Shown piece by piece: positions 27,747 through 38,639 of a stretch of 54,249 bases of DNA. The notes below the pieces were generated by a model, which saw nothing but the letters and a program-made list of their open reading frames with translations, had not been told where the DNA came from and did no database searches. The number at the start of each line of letters is the position of its first letter. The first letter of the stretch is position 1. This DNA comes from an uncultured Brachyspira sp. (GTDB lineage: Bacteria > Spirochaetota > Brachyspiria > Brachyspirales > Brachyspiraceae): the NCBI GenBank assembly GCA_949287565.1, contig CASEHG010000217.1, forward strand, positions 1 to 54,249, given 5' to 3'. A program made the translations under genes and the position numbers.

Positions 27747-30700
27747 TTGTCATTCACATACGATGTATTCAAATATCCGCTTACTTTGACTGTATCAATC
27801 GACCAAAAGATTTAATTAATAAAGCCATAGAATTAGGTTTATCTGGTATTGCAATAACTGACCATGAATGTTTATCTTCTCACATGGAAGTAAATTAGTA
27901 TGCTAAAGAGCTTCAAAAGACTAATCCAGATTTTACAATTGCTTTAGGAAATGAAATTTATTTAGTTGATAATAGACAAAAAGGTTAGAAATATTATCAT
28001 TTTATTTTAATAGCTAAAGATAATATTGGACATAAAGCATTAAGAGAATTGAGTTCAACTGCTTGGTATAATTCTTATACGGATAAAGGTATGGAAAGAG
28101 TTCCTACTTTAAAATCAGAATTAACAAGTATTATCTCTAAATATAAAGGTCATGTTATTGCAACTACAGCTTGTATTGGCGGAGAATTATCTTCTAATGC
28201 ATTAAAATTTGCGCAAGCCGAAAAAATTGATGATAAAGATTCTATGTAGATTTTTTATAATAATATTGTTAATTTTTTAAATTATTGTATAAATTTATTT
28301 GGTGATGATTTTTACATTGAATGTGCTCCTTCAACCGATATAGACCAAATATTAGTTAATAAAAAATTAAGCGCTATTTCTAAGGCATTTAATATAAAAA
28401 TGGTTATTGGAACTGATGCTCATTATTTAACTAAAAATGAAAGAGCAATTCATAAGGCTTATTTAAATTCCAAAGGCGGAGAACGAGAAGTAGATTCATT
28501 TTATGAATTTGCAAGATTAATGGATAGTAATGAAGTAGTAGATTTATTATCTTTATGTTTTTCTAATGATTTTATTTCTGAAATATTTTCAAATACCATT
28601 GAATTAAAAAATAAAATAAAATTTTATGATCTTTCTCGAAAATAGATTATCCCAAAAGTTAAAGTTGCTGATTATAAAAAAGACTCTTTTATTCCATTTG
28701 ACTGGTTTAATAAATATCCAACAATTTGCAATTTAATCAATAGTGATGAGATCCAAGAAAGATATTGGATTAATGAATGTATAATTTCTATGCAAGCAAA
28801 AAATTTATATAATAATAAATATTTGGAAAGATTAGAAATTGAAGCTGATATTATTAAATATATTGGAGATCAACTAAATGATTGTCTATTTGCTTATTTT
28901 AATACTTTTAAGCACTATATTGATTTATTTTGGGAATGTGGCTCGATTGTTGGCCCAGGGAGAGGATCTGCCACAGGATTTCTTAGCAATTATCTTCTTG
29001 GTATTACTCAACTTGATCCTATTAGGTGGAATTTACCTTATTGGAGATTTTTAAATAAAGAGAGAGCCGAACTGCCTGAACTATATTAATATTGGGCAGT
29101 TGTAAAAAAAGAACATTAACCATTGCTTAATGGGTGTCGTATTTTAAATACGGCTAACGGTATCAGTGAAATAAGATTTATATAATAAATACGAATCAAC
29201 TGACTAAGAGATTCTATGTCCTGAAATAAGGATAGATTGAGAATACCGTGCTAAAAATCTTGGACAAAGTCGAGTCTATGTCTAATTCTAAAAGTTATAT
29301 AAATGTGAAAGGAGTTGTTAGAATGAAACAACATTATATTTATATGACAACTAATAATATTACTGGTATGAAATATATTGGAAAACATTATGGGGAATTA
29401 GATGATTCTTATTTAGGAAGTGGAACAATTTTAAAAAGAGCCATTTCTAAATATGGAAAAGAAAACTTTACTAAGTCTATTTTAGCTATTTCTGATAATG
29501 ATGAACAAAATAATGAATAGGAAAAATATTTTATCGCTTTATATAACGCAACTAAAAATCCTTTATTTTATAATATTCATGAAGGTGGCTCAGGTGGTAA
29601 TACTACAGCTGGCTATACTAAAGAATAGAAATAGGCATTAAAAGAAAAATTAAAAGAAGTTAATAAAGGCAAAAATAATGGAATGTATGGTAAATATCAT
29701 TCTGAATAGACTAAATAGTTTTTATCTTATTGGGCTGAATTTGAACGAAATAATAATATTTATCAGACTTCAGAATTCAAAGAAAAAATGAGTAAATTAA
29801 CTTCTGGAAAAAATAATGGAATGTATGGTAAAAAACATACTCAAGAATCAAAAGAAAAAATGTCTATTAATAGTAAAGGAAAAACTGCTGGAGAAAAAAA
29901 TGGTATGTATGGTAAATCTGGTAATAATGCTATCAATGGTAAAAAAATTGAAATGTATGATGAACATCTCAATTTAATTCAAGTTTTCAATGCAAAAACT
30001 GCTGTTTTATAGTTTTTAGGATTGAAAGGACATACATAGTTAAATAAAGCAATAAAAGAAGGTATTTTATATAAAGGTTATTATTGGAAATAGATAAATA
30101 AAGATTAAATGTGTAGAGACTATTATGTAAGACGGAGATAAGCACCGTTTGAAAGATGTTCTAGTATTATCTGAAGTAAAATGCTCTCAGTAAGATAATA
30201 TGAAAAATATAGTCCATTAAAGGATATTGATATTGATCTTGCTCCCTCTAAAAGACCTAAAATTTTTGAGGAAATTCGCAAAGAGCGAGGAGAATTAGGA
30301 TTAGTACAAGTTGCTACCTTTGGTACTGAAGGAACTAAATCTGCTGTATTAACCTCATGTAGAGGGTATAGAAGTGATGATTATCCAGATGGAATAGATG
30401 TTGATGAAGCTCAATATATGTCTTCTTTAATTCCTTCTGAACGAGGATTTCTATGGCCAATCCATGATGTAATTTATGGTAATCCAGAAAAAGATAGAAA
30501 ACCTATAATAGCTTTTATTAAAGAAGTTGAAAAATATCCTGGCCTTCTAGATATTATTATTTCAATTGAAGGATTAGTTAATAAACGCTCTTCCCATGCT
30601 TCAGGTGTTATTTTATATGGTTCTGATCCTTTCGAGACAGCAGCTTTTATGCGGACTCCAAGTGGTGATCTAATTACTTGTTATGATTTGCATAAGGCAG

Positions 30701-32742
30701 AAGCGGCAGGAGATACAAAATATGATTTCCTTGTAACTGAAGTTTCAGATAAAGAAATTATATGTTTAAATTTATTAATGAAAGATAAAGTTATTGAAAA
30801 AGATTCATTAAGAAATATTTATAATAAATATTTACATCCAGAAGTAATAAATACAAAAAATCCTTTAATTTGGTCTCATTTAGCAACAGGCGACATTTTA
30901 GATGTATTCTAGTTTAATAGCGGTGTTGGTTTAGCAATTGCAAAAAAATTAAAACCAAAAGATCCTTTAGAAATGACTGCGGCAAATGCTATGATGAGAT
31001 TAATGAGTGAAAAAGGCAAAGAAAGCCAACAAGATAGATATTATCGAATTCAAAAAATTGGCATTGAGATTTTTGATAAAGAAATGCGAGAACATCATTT
31101 GCCAGAAAATATGATTAAACTTATGCACAAACATTGTGATAAATATTATGGATGTTGTCCTATTCAAGAACAAATGATGGAAATTCTTATGGAAGTAGCT
31201 CATTTTACTCTTGGTGAAGCAAACGCCGCGAGAAAAATCGTTGCAAAAAAACAAATGGATAAAATCCCAGATTTAAAAAAGCAAGTTTATGAAAAAGTTA
31301 ATAATTCTACTATTGCTGATTATTTATGGGAAGTTGCTGTAGCCCCTCAATTAGGATATGCATTTAGTTTAAACCATTCTTTACCTTATAGCTTTGTTGG
31401 TATTCAAACTATTTATTTAGCTATTGCATTTAATCCAATTTATTGGAATACTGCTTGTTTAATTGTAAATAGTGGAGCCACAGATCAAGAATCTGGAGCA
31501 AGTACCGATTATGGTAAAATTGCTAAGGCTATTGGTGATATTAAAGCCGCCGGAATAAAATTAAGTCTTGTAAATATAAATACTTCTGAATTTGGGTTTG
31601 CTCCTGATATAAAAAATAATCAAATTCTTTTTGGATTAAAGGGTCTATTAAATATTGGTGATGATTTAATACAATTAATCATTGAAAAGAGACCTTATAT
31701 TTCTCCTAAAGATTTTTTAATGAAAATTAATCCAAGTAAATAGGCTATGATATCTTTAATCAAGGGTGGAGCTTTTGATGAAATGGAAGATAGAAAATTT
31801 GTTATGGCATGGTATTTATGGGAAACTTGTGATAAAAAGAAACGTATTACTTTACAAAACATGAGTAATTTAATTAAATATAATTTATTACCAATAGACT
31901 CAGAAAAATATATAAATGCCAGAAGAGTTTACGAATTTAATAGATACTTAAAAGCTATTTGTAAATATAATATTGATTATTACCTATTAGACACTAGAGC
32001 TATTGATTTTTTAAATGAATTAGAATATAATAATATTATTATATGTTCTCAAAACATAAACAATGAAATTATTTATGTTTTAAAAATTAAAGAATGGGAT
32101 AAAATATATCAATAGTGGATGGATATCTTCAGAGAATGGATTAATAAAAATAGAGAATATCTTTTAGAAGAATTAAATAGTAAAATATTCAAAGAAGATT
32201 GGGATAAATATGCAAAAGGCTCTCTTTCTGCTTGGGAAATGGAAGTTTTATGTTTTTATTACCATGACCATGAATTAAAAAATATTAATAATAAAAAATA
32301 TGGCATAGTAGATTTTTTCCAATTGCCTGAGAATCCAGTAGTAGAAAGAACTTTCACTAAAAATGGAAAGACAATTAATATTTTTGAATTAAATAAAATT
32401 TGTGGCACGTGTATCGCAAAAGATAAAACAAAAAGTACAGTTACGTTATTGACTACAACAGGTGTTGTAACTGTTAAATTTAGAAAAGAATATTTTTCTT
32501 TATTTGATAAACAAATATCTGAGAAAGGATTAGATAATGTTAAGCATATTGTTGAAAAATCTTGGTTTAATCGTGGCAATATGATTATGGTTATGGGAAT
32601 AAGATCAGGAGATGATTTTATAGTTAAAAAATATGCTTCTTCTATTGGGCATTAGCTTTATAAAATAGTAGATATAAATGGAGCTAATTTAATTTTAACT
32701 AATTAGAGACATCAGGGAGAGGAAGAAGAAGAAATTGTATAA
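27730..32742 (+). CDS. dnaE: DNA polymerase III alpha-type (DnaE-like) polymerase, with apparent +1 frameshift and a group I intron
   Basis: Coding parts: 27730-27786, a +1 shift, 27788-29077, intron, 30223-32742; about 1288 residues. The N-terminal PHP domain starts NCHSHTMYSNIRLL in the first frame and goes on DCINRPKDL ... GIAITDHE in the next frame. The palm reads GPGRGSATGF and, across the intron, LPDIDIDLAPSKRP (two catalytic Asp) with KYDFLVTEVSD for the third. RSSHASGVILY, a helix-hairpin-helix (LLNIGDDLI) and a small OB-like C-terminus follow. No 3'-5' exonuclease is inserted in PHP, so it is DnaE-type rather than PolC. Start ATG has GGGAGGGCAGG upstream. About nine TAGs are read as Gln. 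Main replicative polymerase of the phage. Confidence 0.9.
27784..27790 (+). promoter_or_regulatory. Candidate programmed +1 frameshift site CTTTGAC
   Basis: After 19 codons the frame meets CTT TGA C. Homology needs ...Leu-Leu-Asp-Cys-Ile-Asn-Arg, i.e. CTT then a +1 slip to GAC. The heptamer is identical to the prfB (release factor 2) shift site and likewise lies near the N-terminus. The Shine-Dalgarno-like stimulator found in prfB is not seen upstream. A one-base T insertion in CTTGAC (mutation or sequence error) would look the same. Confidence 0.55.
29078..30222 (+). mobile_element. Group I intron 4 in the polymerase gene, with GIY-YIG endonuclease
   Basis: It cuts the catalytic LP-DIDID motif. 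Removing 29078-30222 joins CTGCCT to GATATTGAT in frame. An eight-base guide GGGCAGTT near 29094 pairs fully with exon AACTGCCT, with G.U at the cut, which fixes the 5' site. Its 3' end (atatagtccattaaag) differs from introns 1-3. Length 1145. Confidence 0.92.
29323..30108 (+). CDS. GIY-YIG homing endonuclease with NUMOD3 repeats (polymerase intron)
   Basis: A 261-residue protein. HYIYMTTNNITGMKYIGKH starts the nuclease domain. Three NUMOD3-type repeats follow (GKNNGMYGKYH, GKNNGMYGKKHTQESKEKMS, GEKNGMYGKSG), then a NUMOD1-like helix (AKTAVLQFLGLKGHTQLNKA) and YKGYYWKQI. The ATG at 29323 is preferred over an upstream in-frame start because AAAGGAG precedes it. Several TAGs are read as Gln. 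Confidence 0.88.
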
Positions 32743-33298
32743 TATAATTGCATTAATTGGAAAATCTGGTTCAGGCAAAGATACAATAATGAAAGAGATT
32801 ATTAAATAGAAATCAGATTTACATGAAATTATTAGTTGTACAACCAGACCAAAAAGAGAAAATGAAATAGATGGGGTTAATTATTACTTTTTAACCCCAT
32901 CAGAATTTACTGAAAAAGTTTTAAAATATGAAATGTTAGAAGCAACTTGTTTTAATGATTGGTTTTATGGTACAAGTTATGATTCATTAAATAAAAATAA
33001 AATTAATATTGGCATTTTTAATCCAGAAGGAATAGAAAATTTGTTATTGCATAAATCAAAAATAAATTTAACAATTTTTTATATAAAATGTTCTGATAAA
33101 GAAAGATTAATAAGATAGCTTAACCGAGAAGAATTTCCAGATATTGATGAAATTTTAAGAAGATATAAGACAGATAAAGAAGACTTTTCATATTTAGATT
33201 TTAATTATATTGAATTGAATAATAATACACCTCAAGACAAAATAAAATGTGTAAATAAAATAATTGAAGCGATCGATTCGGGCAAAATCAGTCAATAA
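32735..33298 (+). CDS. Guanylate-kinase-like nucleotide kinase
   Basis: A 187-residue protein. P-loop ALIGKSGSGKDTIMK, SCTTRPKRENEIDGVNYYF (nucleotide-binding region of guanylate kinases) and IDEILRRYKTDKED. Starts at TTG within the last codons of the polymerase, with AGAGGAAGAAG upstream. It should phosphorylate GMP/dGMP for dNTP supply. Two TAGs are read as Gln. Confidence 0.82.
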
Positions 33299-33351
33299 AG
33301 CCTGAATGAAATTGAAAAATAATGAAAAGCTAATAAGGAGGAAATAATAAA

Positions 33352-33564
33352 ATGGTTAAGTTATATAGTACTGGTTGTCCAAAATGTAAAATTTTAAAAA
33401 CTAAATTGGATAAAGCTAATATTTAGTATGAAATAGTTTCAGATATTAATGAAATGGTTGAAAAAGGATTTGATACTGTTCCAGTTTTAGTAGTAGAAAA
33501 TAATATTATGGAATTTGTTGCTGCAAATAATTGGATAAATGAGGTATTAAAGCATGGAAATTAA
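33352..33564 (+). CDS. Glutaredoxin/NrdH-like redoxin
   Basis: A 70-residue protein with the redox pair CPKC at residues 9-12 (VKLYSTGCPKCKILKTKL) and the cis-Pro motif DTVPVLVV. AAGGAGG precedes the ATG. It overlaps the nrdD start by 11 bases, so it is the probable electron donor for the reductase. One TAG is read as Gln. Confidence 0.83.
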
Positions 33565-36404
33565 TATAAGATTAAGTAAAAATTTCGTTACTCAATATAA
33601 TAAATTATAGGCAGCATATGGTACAGAAATTGCGAAAATTAATGGATTTGATGATGGTCAATTAAGTTATACAGATTTCATTGATAATTTTGTAGACGAA
33701 GAGACTGTTGCAGATGCTTCAATTGATGGAAATAGTAATGTAGCTCATAAAGATATTGTAACATTATTAAATGAAATGCCAAAACCCCATTAGAAGCTAT
33801 TAGCTTTTAATAAAATTTATTATGAAGTTCAAAAAAAATATGGTTTTAAAGCTGCAAATGAATGGTTAAAAAATGAATGGGATGGACATTTGTATATGCA
33901 CGATGCAAATACATCTACATTTGTTCATTATTGTTTTGCCTATGATTTAAAAGATTTAGCCGAAAAAGGTTTATATTTTATTGGAGAAGGATTTAATCCT
34001 GAACCAGCATAGCATTTAGAAACTTTTATTGATTTTGTAAAAGAATTTGTTTCATGGACTTGTAACAGAAGTAGTGGAGCAGTTGGACTGCCAAATCTAA
34101 TACCTTATATGTATTACTTTTGGAAAAAAGATGTTGAAAAAGGTTATTATACGAAAGATCCAAATACATATGCTGAATAGCAGATTTAGAGATTAATATA
34201 TGCTTTGAATTAGCCATTTTTAAGAAGTGGTATTCAATCAGCTTTTACAAATACCTCTATATTTGATCACCCTTATTTTGAAGCTCTTTTTGGTGGATCA
34301 GTTTTTCCAGATGGGAGTTATATGATTGATTCTGAAGAGGAAATTGTAACTCAATTTTAGCCATTATTTTTAAAAGTTATGTCAGAATGTAGATCAAGAA
34401 ATATGATGACTTTTCCCGTTAATTCCATTTCTTTATTAAGACAAAATGGTAAGTTTGTTGATGAAGAATTTGCAAGATTTGCAATAAATCATAATCTAAA
34501 ATGGTCTGATAGCAATTTATTTATAGATGATTCTGTAAACTCTCTAAGTAATTGTTGTAGATTAAAAAGTGATATTAGAGAATTAGGGTAAATTTTAAAA
34601 TGCCCGATTACCTATTTACCTACGAATCGGTAGGGGTACGAAGTAAAAACGTGCTAACGAGGAAAGCTAAGTTCAGAAATGAATATGCCAATCTCGTGGA
34701 AGGAGGATTAGCATGAAAGCTATTTATAAAATTACGAATAAATTAAATAACAAATGTTATATTGGTCAGTCAAATAACCCAATGAAAAGATGGAAAGACC
34801 ATAAAAGATTGGCAGTAGTTGCTGCCGACAAAGGAAAATCCGCTATACATGATGCTTTAAGAGAAATGGGCGAAGAAAATTTTTCTTTTGAGATAATTGG
34901 ATGGTTTGAAGATTATAATGAAAAAGAAAAATATTATATAAAATATTATAATTCTTTAATTCCAAATGGATACAATATTTTAGAAGGTGGTTAGGAGCCC
35001 CCACATAAATATGGTGAAGAACATCATAATTCAACTTATTCTCAAAAATTAGTAGATAATATTATACAAGATTTACTTTCGCATAAATATACATAGAAAG
35101 AAATACAAAATAAATATCATGTAAATCAGCAATTAATTACTTCTATTAATAGAGGAGCAGTTCATAGAAAAAAGGGGATTGATTATCCAATTATAAAAAC
35201 TAGCAAATACCATTGTGATGATGAAACTTTTGAAAAAATTTGTTATTTATTAAAAAACTCTACTTGTACTTGTGCAGAGATAGGGTTATATTTTGGATTT
35301 AGTACTTCAACTATAAAAGCTATTAACAGCGGAAAAAATCATCATATTGAAGAATTAAAATATCCAATTCGTAATTTTAGAGGAAGAGCTAACTCTCAGT
35401 CTGTAGAGGCCATCCTCGCCAAGAGGAGTACAGAAGCTATTGATACGTTTCTGGAAATGTAGGTATGCGTATAATACGTATAAGAAATGGTCCAAACTAT
35501 ATGAAAATATAGAGTATTTGATTTTAATAGTATAGGAGGATCTGCTTTAAAAGTGGGTTCTGTTAAAGTATCTACAATTAATTTAGCTCGATTAGCCTTA
35601 GAATCTGAAACCCAAGAAGATTATTTAGAGAATTTAAAAAAAATAACTTTAATTGATTTATAGGCTCTAGATGCAGTTCGTCATATTATAAAAAGAAATG
35701 TTGATAAAGGATTATTAAAAAATTTCAGTTTAGGCATTGTAGATTTTGAACATTTGTATAATACTATTGGATTTATTGGAATATATGAAACAATGAAAAA
35801 ATTTAATCTTATTGAATTAGACGAATTTGATAATACTTATTATAAAGATGAAGCATATATATTCGGATAGAAAATTTTTTAGACTATGCGATCTGTAGCA
35901 GATGAATTTGCAAAAGATAAAGATTATCAAATTAATACAGAATAGATTCCTGGCGAATCTGCAGCCGCAAAATTAATGAAAAAAGATAAATTTTTCTACC
36001 CTGATGCAGATATTTATGATTTGCCTTTATATGGTAATCAATTTATTCCATTAGGAATAAAAACTACTTTACAAGAACGTGTTAAAATTGCATCTAAATT
36101 TGATAAATATTGCAATGGTGGAAGTATATTGCACGCGAATATAGACGCGCCATTTGATAGTTTTGATAAAGCATGGAAAATGGTAAATTATATTGCAGAT
36201 CAAGGCGTTACTTATTTTGCATTTAATACAAAAATTTAGTCCTGTGATCATAATCATGCTTTTTATGGAAGCACGTGCCCTGTTTGCGGAGGACCAGTAG
36301 CAACAGAATATACTAGAATTGTTGGATTTTATACTCCAATCAGAACATATTCTAAAGAGCGAAAAGCAGAATATAAACTTCGTAGATGGGAATAGGTTAA
36401 TTAA
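33554..36404 (+). CDS. nrdD: Anaerobic (class III) ribonucleotide reductase large subunit, split by a group I intron
   Basis: Exons 33554-34589 and 35521-36404; spliced, 639 residues. HLYMHDANTSTFVHYCFAYD, NRSSGAVGLPNLIPYM, TNTSIFDHPYFEALFGG, SNCCRL and SIGGSALKVGSV are typical. The C-terminus has a zinc-type CDHNH ... CPVCGG and the glycyl-radical site RIVGFYT. It reduces ribonucleoside triphosphates without oxygen, implying an anaerobic host. It lacks an ATP-cone. Many TAGs are read as Gln. Confidence 0.93.
34590..35520 (+). mobile_element. Group I intron 5 in nrdD, with GIY-YIG endonuclease
   Basis: Removing 34590-35520 joins GGGT to ATTTTAAT (E L G Y F N S I G G). GCCC near 34602 pairs with exon GGGT, G.U at the cut; the intron ends in G. 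The core ends with gtccaaactatatgaaaatatagag. Length 931. Confidence 0.9.
34713..35474 (+). CDS. GIY-YIG homing endonuclease (nrdD intron)
   Basis: A 253-residue protein. KAIYKITNKLNNKCYIGQSN, KRWKDHKRL and NEKEKYYIKYYN mark the nuclease domain. Two HTH repeats follow (YTQKEIQNKYHVNQQLITSI; CTCAEIGLYFGFSTSTIKAI). The reading frame runs on past the last repeat into the intron's 3' catalytic core (about 35400-35474). GGAAGGAGG precedes the ATG. TAGs are read as Gln. Confidence 0.86.
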
Positions 36405-36437
36405 TAAATATTATGATAAAAAAGGTTAGAAGTAATT

Positions 36438-36920
36438 ATGCTAATTAAAGGTGTTATTTTTGAGGATTTTATAAATTATAAAAAACCAAGTATGGTGATA
36501 GAATTTCCTTTTTGTTCTTTTAAATGTGGCATTGAAATATGTCAAAATGCCAGTATGAAACATATCGCGCCAATTGAGATATCTATCAATAGTTTAATTG
36601 ATAGATATCTTGATAATCCTATTACAGAAGCTATTGTGATGCAAGGTCTTGAGCCATTTGATTCTTTTGAAGATTTAATTAATTTTATTGAATTATTTCG
36701 TAAAAAAAGTAATGATGATATCGTAATTTATACAGGATATAATTTAGAAGAAATTAAATCAAAAATTATTATATTAAAAAACTATTCAAATATTATAGTA
36801 AAATTTGGAAGATATATACCTAATCAAGAATCTCATTATGATAAAGAATTAGGAGTATATTTAAGTAGTAATAATCAATTTGCTATAAATTTAAATAATA
36901 TAGAAATTGATAAGAGGTAA
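36438..36920 (+). CDS. nrdG: Anaerobic ribonucleotide reductase activating protein
   Basis: A 160-residue radical-SAM protein of NrdG length. VIEFPFCSFKCGIEICQN holds three Cys in the spacing C-x3-C-x4-C, not the usual C-x3-C-x2-C; VMQGLEPFDSFEDLI matches the GGEP-like loop. It makes the glycyl radical on NrdD using S-adenosylmethionine and an iron-sulfur cluster. It follows nrdD by 33 bases. No TAG. Confidence 0.85.
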   Translation: MLIKGVIFEDFINYKKPSMVIEFPFCSFKCGIEICQNASMKHIAPIEISINSLIDRYLDNPITEAIVMQGLEPFDSFEDLINFIELFRKKSNDDIVIYTGYNLEEIKSKIIILKNYSNIIVKFGRYIPNQESHYDKELGVYLSSNNQFAINLNNIEIDKR

Positions 36921-36929
36921 AAAAATAAT

Positions 36930-37484
36930 ATGACAAATAAAAAATTTATATTTAGAGGATCGGTTCCTTCTCTTAATGTTTTAAAATCTATTCCAATAGA
37001 ACCTGAAGAGGGCGAAGTTGTAATAAGCTAGGATACTAATTCAATTTATGTTTTTAATAATTCAGAATGGGTTTTATTAGGTGATGATAATATAATTGAT
37101 TAGAATAAACATTCTAATCACAATGATGAAATAAATTTATATGATTTAAATAAAAGTATTATTGGACAATTTGATTCGATTAAAGACTTTGCAGAAAGTA
37201 TAAATTTAATAAATAATTTTTAGATAAAAACACCCGCTAGTTTTTATTTATTATATGGAAAAGATTTATCATACTTTACAATCTTTAGTACAATAATTGA
37301 CATTCCTAATAGAAAAACTTTAGGTGAAAATGTAATTGAATGTTTATTAAATATTTCTAGTGATATTAAAGATATTAGTGAAGATTCGGACTCTATAGAA
37401 ATATGGTTAAAAACATCTGATAATAATATACATTGTTTATATTTATTTAAATGTGATTAGATTATCGTCCCAATAGGAGATTAA
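36930..37484 (+). CDS. Hypothetical protein with tail-fibre-like N-terminus
   Basis: A 184-residue protein. The N-terminal 50 residues (FRGSVPSLNVLKSIP, EEGEVVISQDTNSIYVFNN) look like the short beta modules seen at the start of phage fibre and virion-surface proteins. The rest is acidic and not recognised. Five TAGs or so are read as Gln. Its place between nrdG and dUTPase is unexpected for a virion protein. Confidence 0.55.
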
Positions 37485-37486
37485 CT

Positions 37487-37723
37487 ATGGAAAAAATTAT
37501 CTGTAAAATTAATATGTTTGATAGTTTACAAGTGATAAATTTATATAGAGATAATGGCATAGCTACATTATCTTTATCAAAAATTTCTGACCTATCAACC
37601 AATATTATTGATTATTGTAAACAATTAAATATCTTTTTAGTCCATTTATTTGGCCCAGAAGATTTTTTAGAGCCTATTATAAAAGATTTAAAAGAAAATG
37701 AGATAAAGGTGGATATAAATTAA
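37487..37723 (+). CDS. Small hypothetical protein
   Basis: A 78-residue protein (MEKIICKINMFDSLQVINLY ...) with TAGGAGA upstream, two bases after the previous gene. Alternating beta and helix; no family recognised. Confidence 0.55.
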   Translation: MEKIICKINMFDSLQVINLYRDNGIATLSLSKISDLSTNIIDYCKQLNIFLVHLFGPEDFLEPIIKDLKENEIKVDIN

Positions 37724-37724
37724 T

Positions 37725-37967
37725 ATGAATTATTTAGTTAGTGTTGTAGAAACATATAGAGTACCTACTGTTGATGAAGTTCAATCTTTGCATGAAGAAT
37801 TGAAAAATGATCCTCATTTTACTTTAATTTCCTTTAGTTATAAAACTAAATAGATTAAAAGTAAAGGTGAGATTTTAGATGAATATCAATTAGTTCAAGT
37901 AAAAAAATTATTCAATGAAGAAAAAGATCCTGATAGATTCATTACAATTAATTACGAGGTGCAATAA
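37725..37967 (+). CDS. Small hypothetical protein
   Basis: An 80-residue protein with the pattern YLVSVVETYRVPTVDEVQSL ... LISFSYKTKQIKSKGEILDE. The stop overlaps the dUTPase ATG by one base (TAATG), so the genes are coupled. One TAG is read as Gln. Function unknown. Confidence 0.6.
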
Positions 37968-38554
37968 TGGCTAGATTTGAGAAAATAAATAGATTTAAAG
38001 ATATAGATATTCAAATGCCAAAAAGAAAAACAGAGTATTCTGCTGGTTATGATATGGTTGCCGCTGAAGATGTTATTATTCCTCCATATACTGAATTAAT
38101 GAATTCATTATATTTTGAACAAATATATGGAGAAGGTAAAACTGTAATTCCGACAACTATAAAAAAATTACATGATAGTAATGAAAAAATTTTTACTTTA
38201 GACGAAATGGCATCTTTAACAAAACAAGTTAAAGCAAAACCAACTTTAGTATCTACTGGTATGAAATGTAAACTTGATCCTAATACTTATTTAGAACTCT
38301 CTGTTAGAAGTTCTTCTCCTCTGAAATATTGGATTCTTATGGCTAATAGCGTAGGAATTATTGATGCTGATTATTATAATAATCCAGATAATGAGGGAGA
38401 AATTTTCTTTCAATTAATTAATCTTTCTCCATTTCCTATTAAGATTCAAAAAGGAGAAGCTATTGGATAGGGTATTATTAAACATTATTTAACTACAGAA
38501 AATGATGATGCTACAGGAATACGTACAGGTGGCCTGGGTAGTACAGGAAAATAA
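37967..38554 (+). CDS. dut: dUTPase (trimeric type)
   Basis: A 195-residue protein. Motifs in order: YSAGYDMVAAED (1), ELSVRSSSPLK (2), ANSVGIIDADYYNN (3), GEIFFQLINLSPFPI (4) and RTGGLGSTGK (5). An insert of about 40 residues lies between motif 1 and the rest (residues 46-90). It hydrolyses dUTP to dUMP, feeding thymidylate synthase. One TAG (38468) is read as Gln. Confidence 0.92.
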
Positions 38555-38584
38555 AATTTTTGGGTAATCCTATTTAATAAATTA

Positions 38585-38623
38585 ATTACATCTCTTTTTA
38601 AATAAGAGATGTAATTTTTTTTT
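38585..38623 (+). terminator. Rho-independent terminator
   Basis: attacatctctt (38585-38596) pairs with aagagatgtaat (38604-38615), followed by nine T. Confidence 0.85.
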
Positions 38624-38639
38624 AGATAGGAGAGAAATA

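Noticed and set aside
27787-27789. TGA at the polymerase frame break as a recoded sense codon
   Set aside because: Reading through TGA keeps the wrong frame, and TGA terminates several other genes here (12520, 7476, 22351, 5894, 43566).
27730-27800. A small intron at the polymerase frame break
   Set aside because: Only one base has to be skipped to restore the conserved PHP sequence; no intron is that short.
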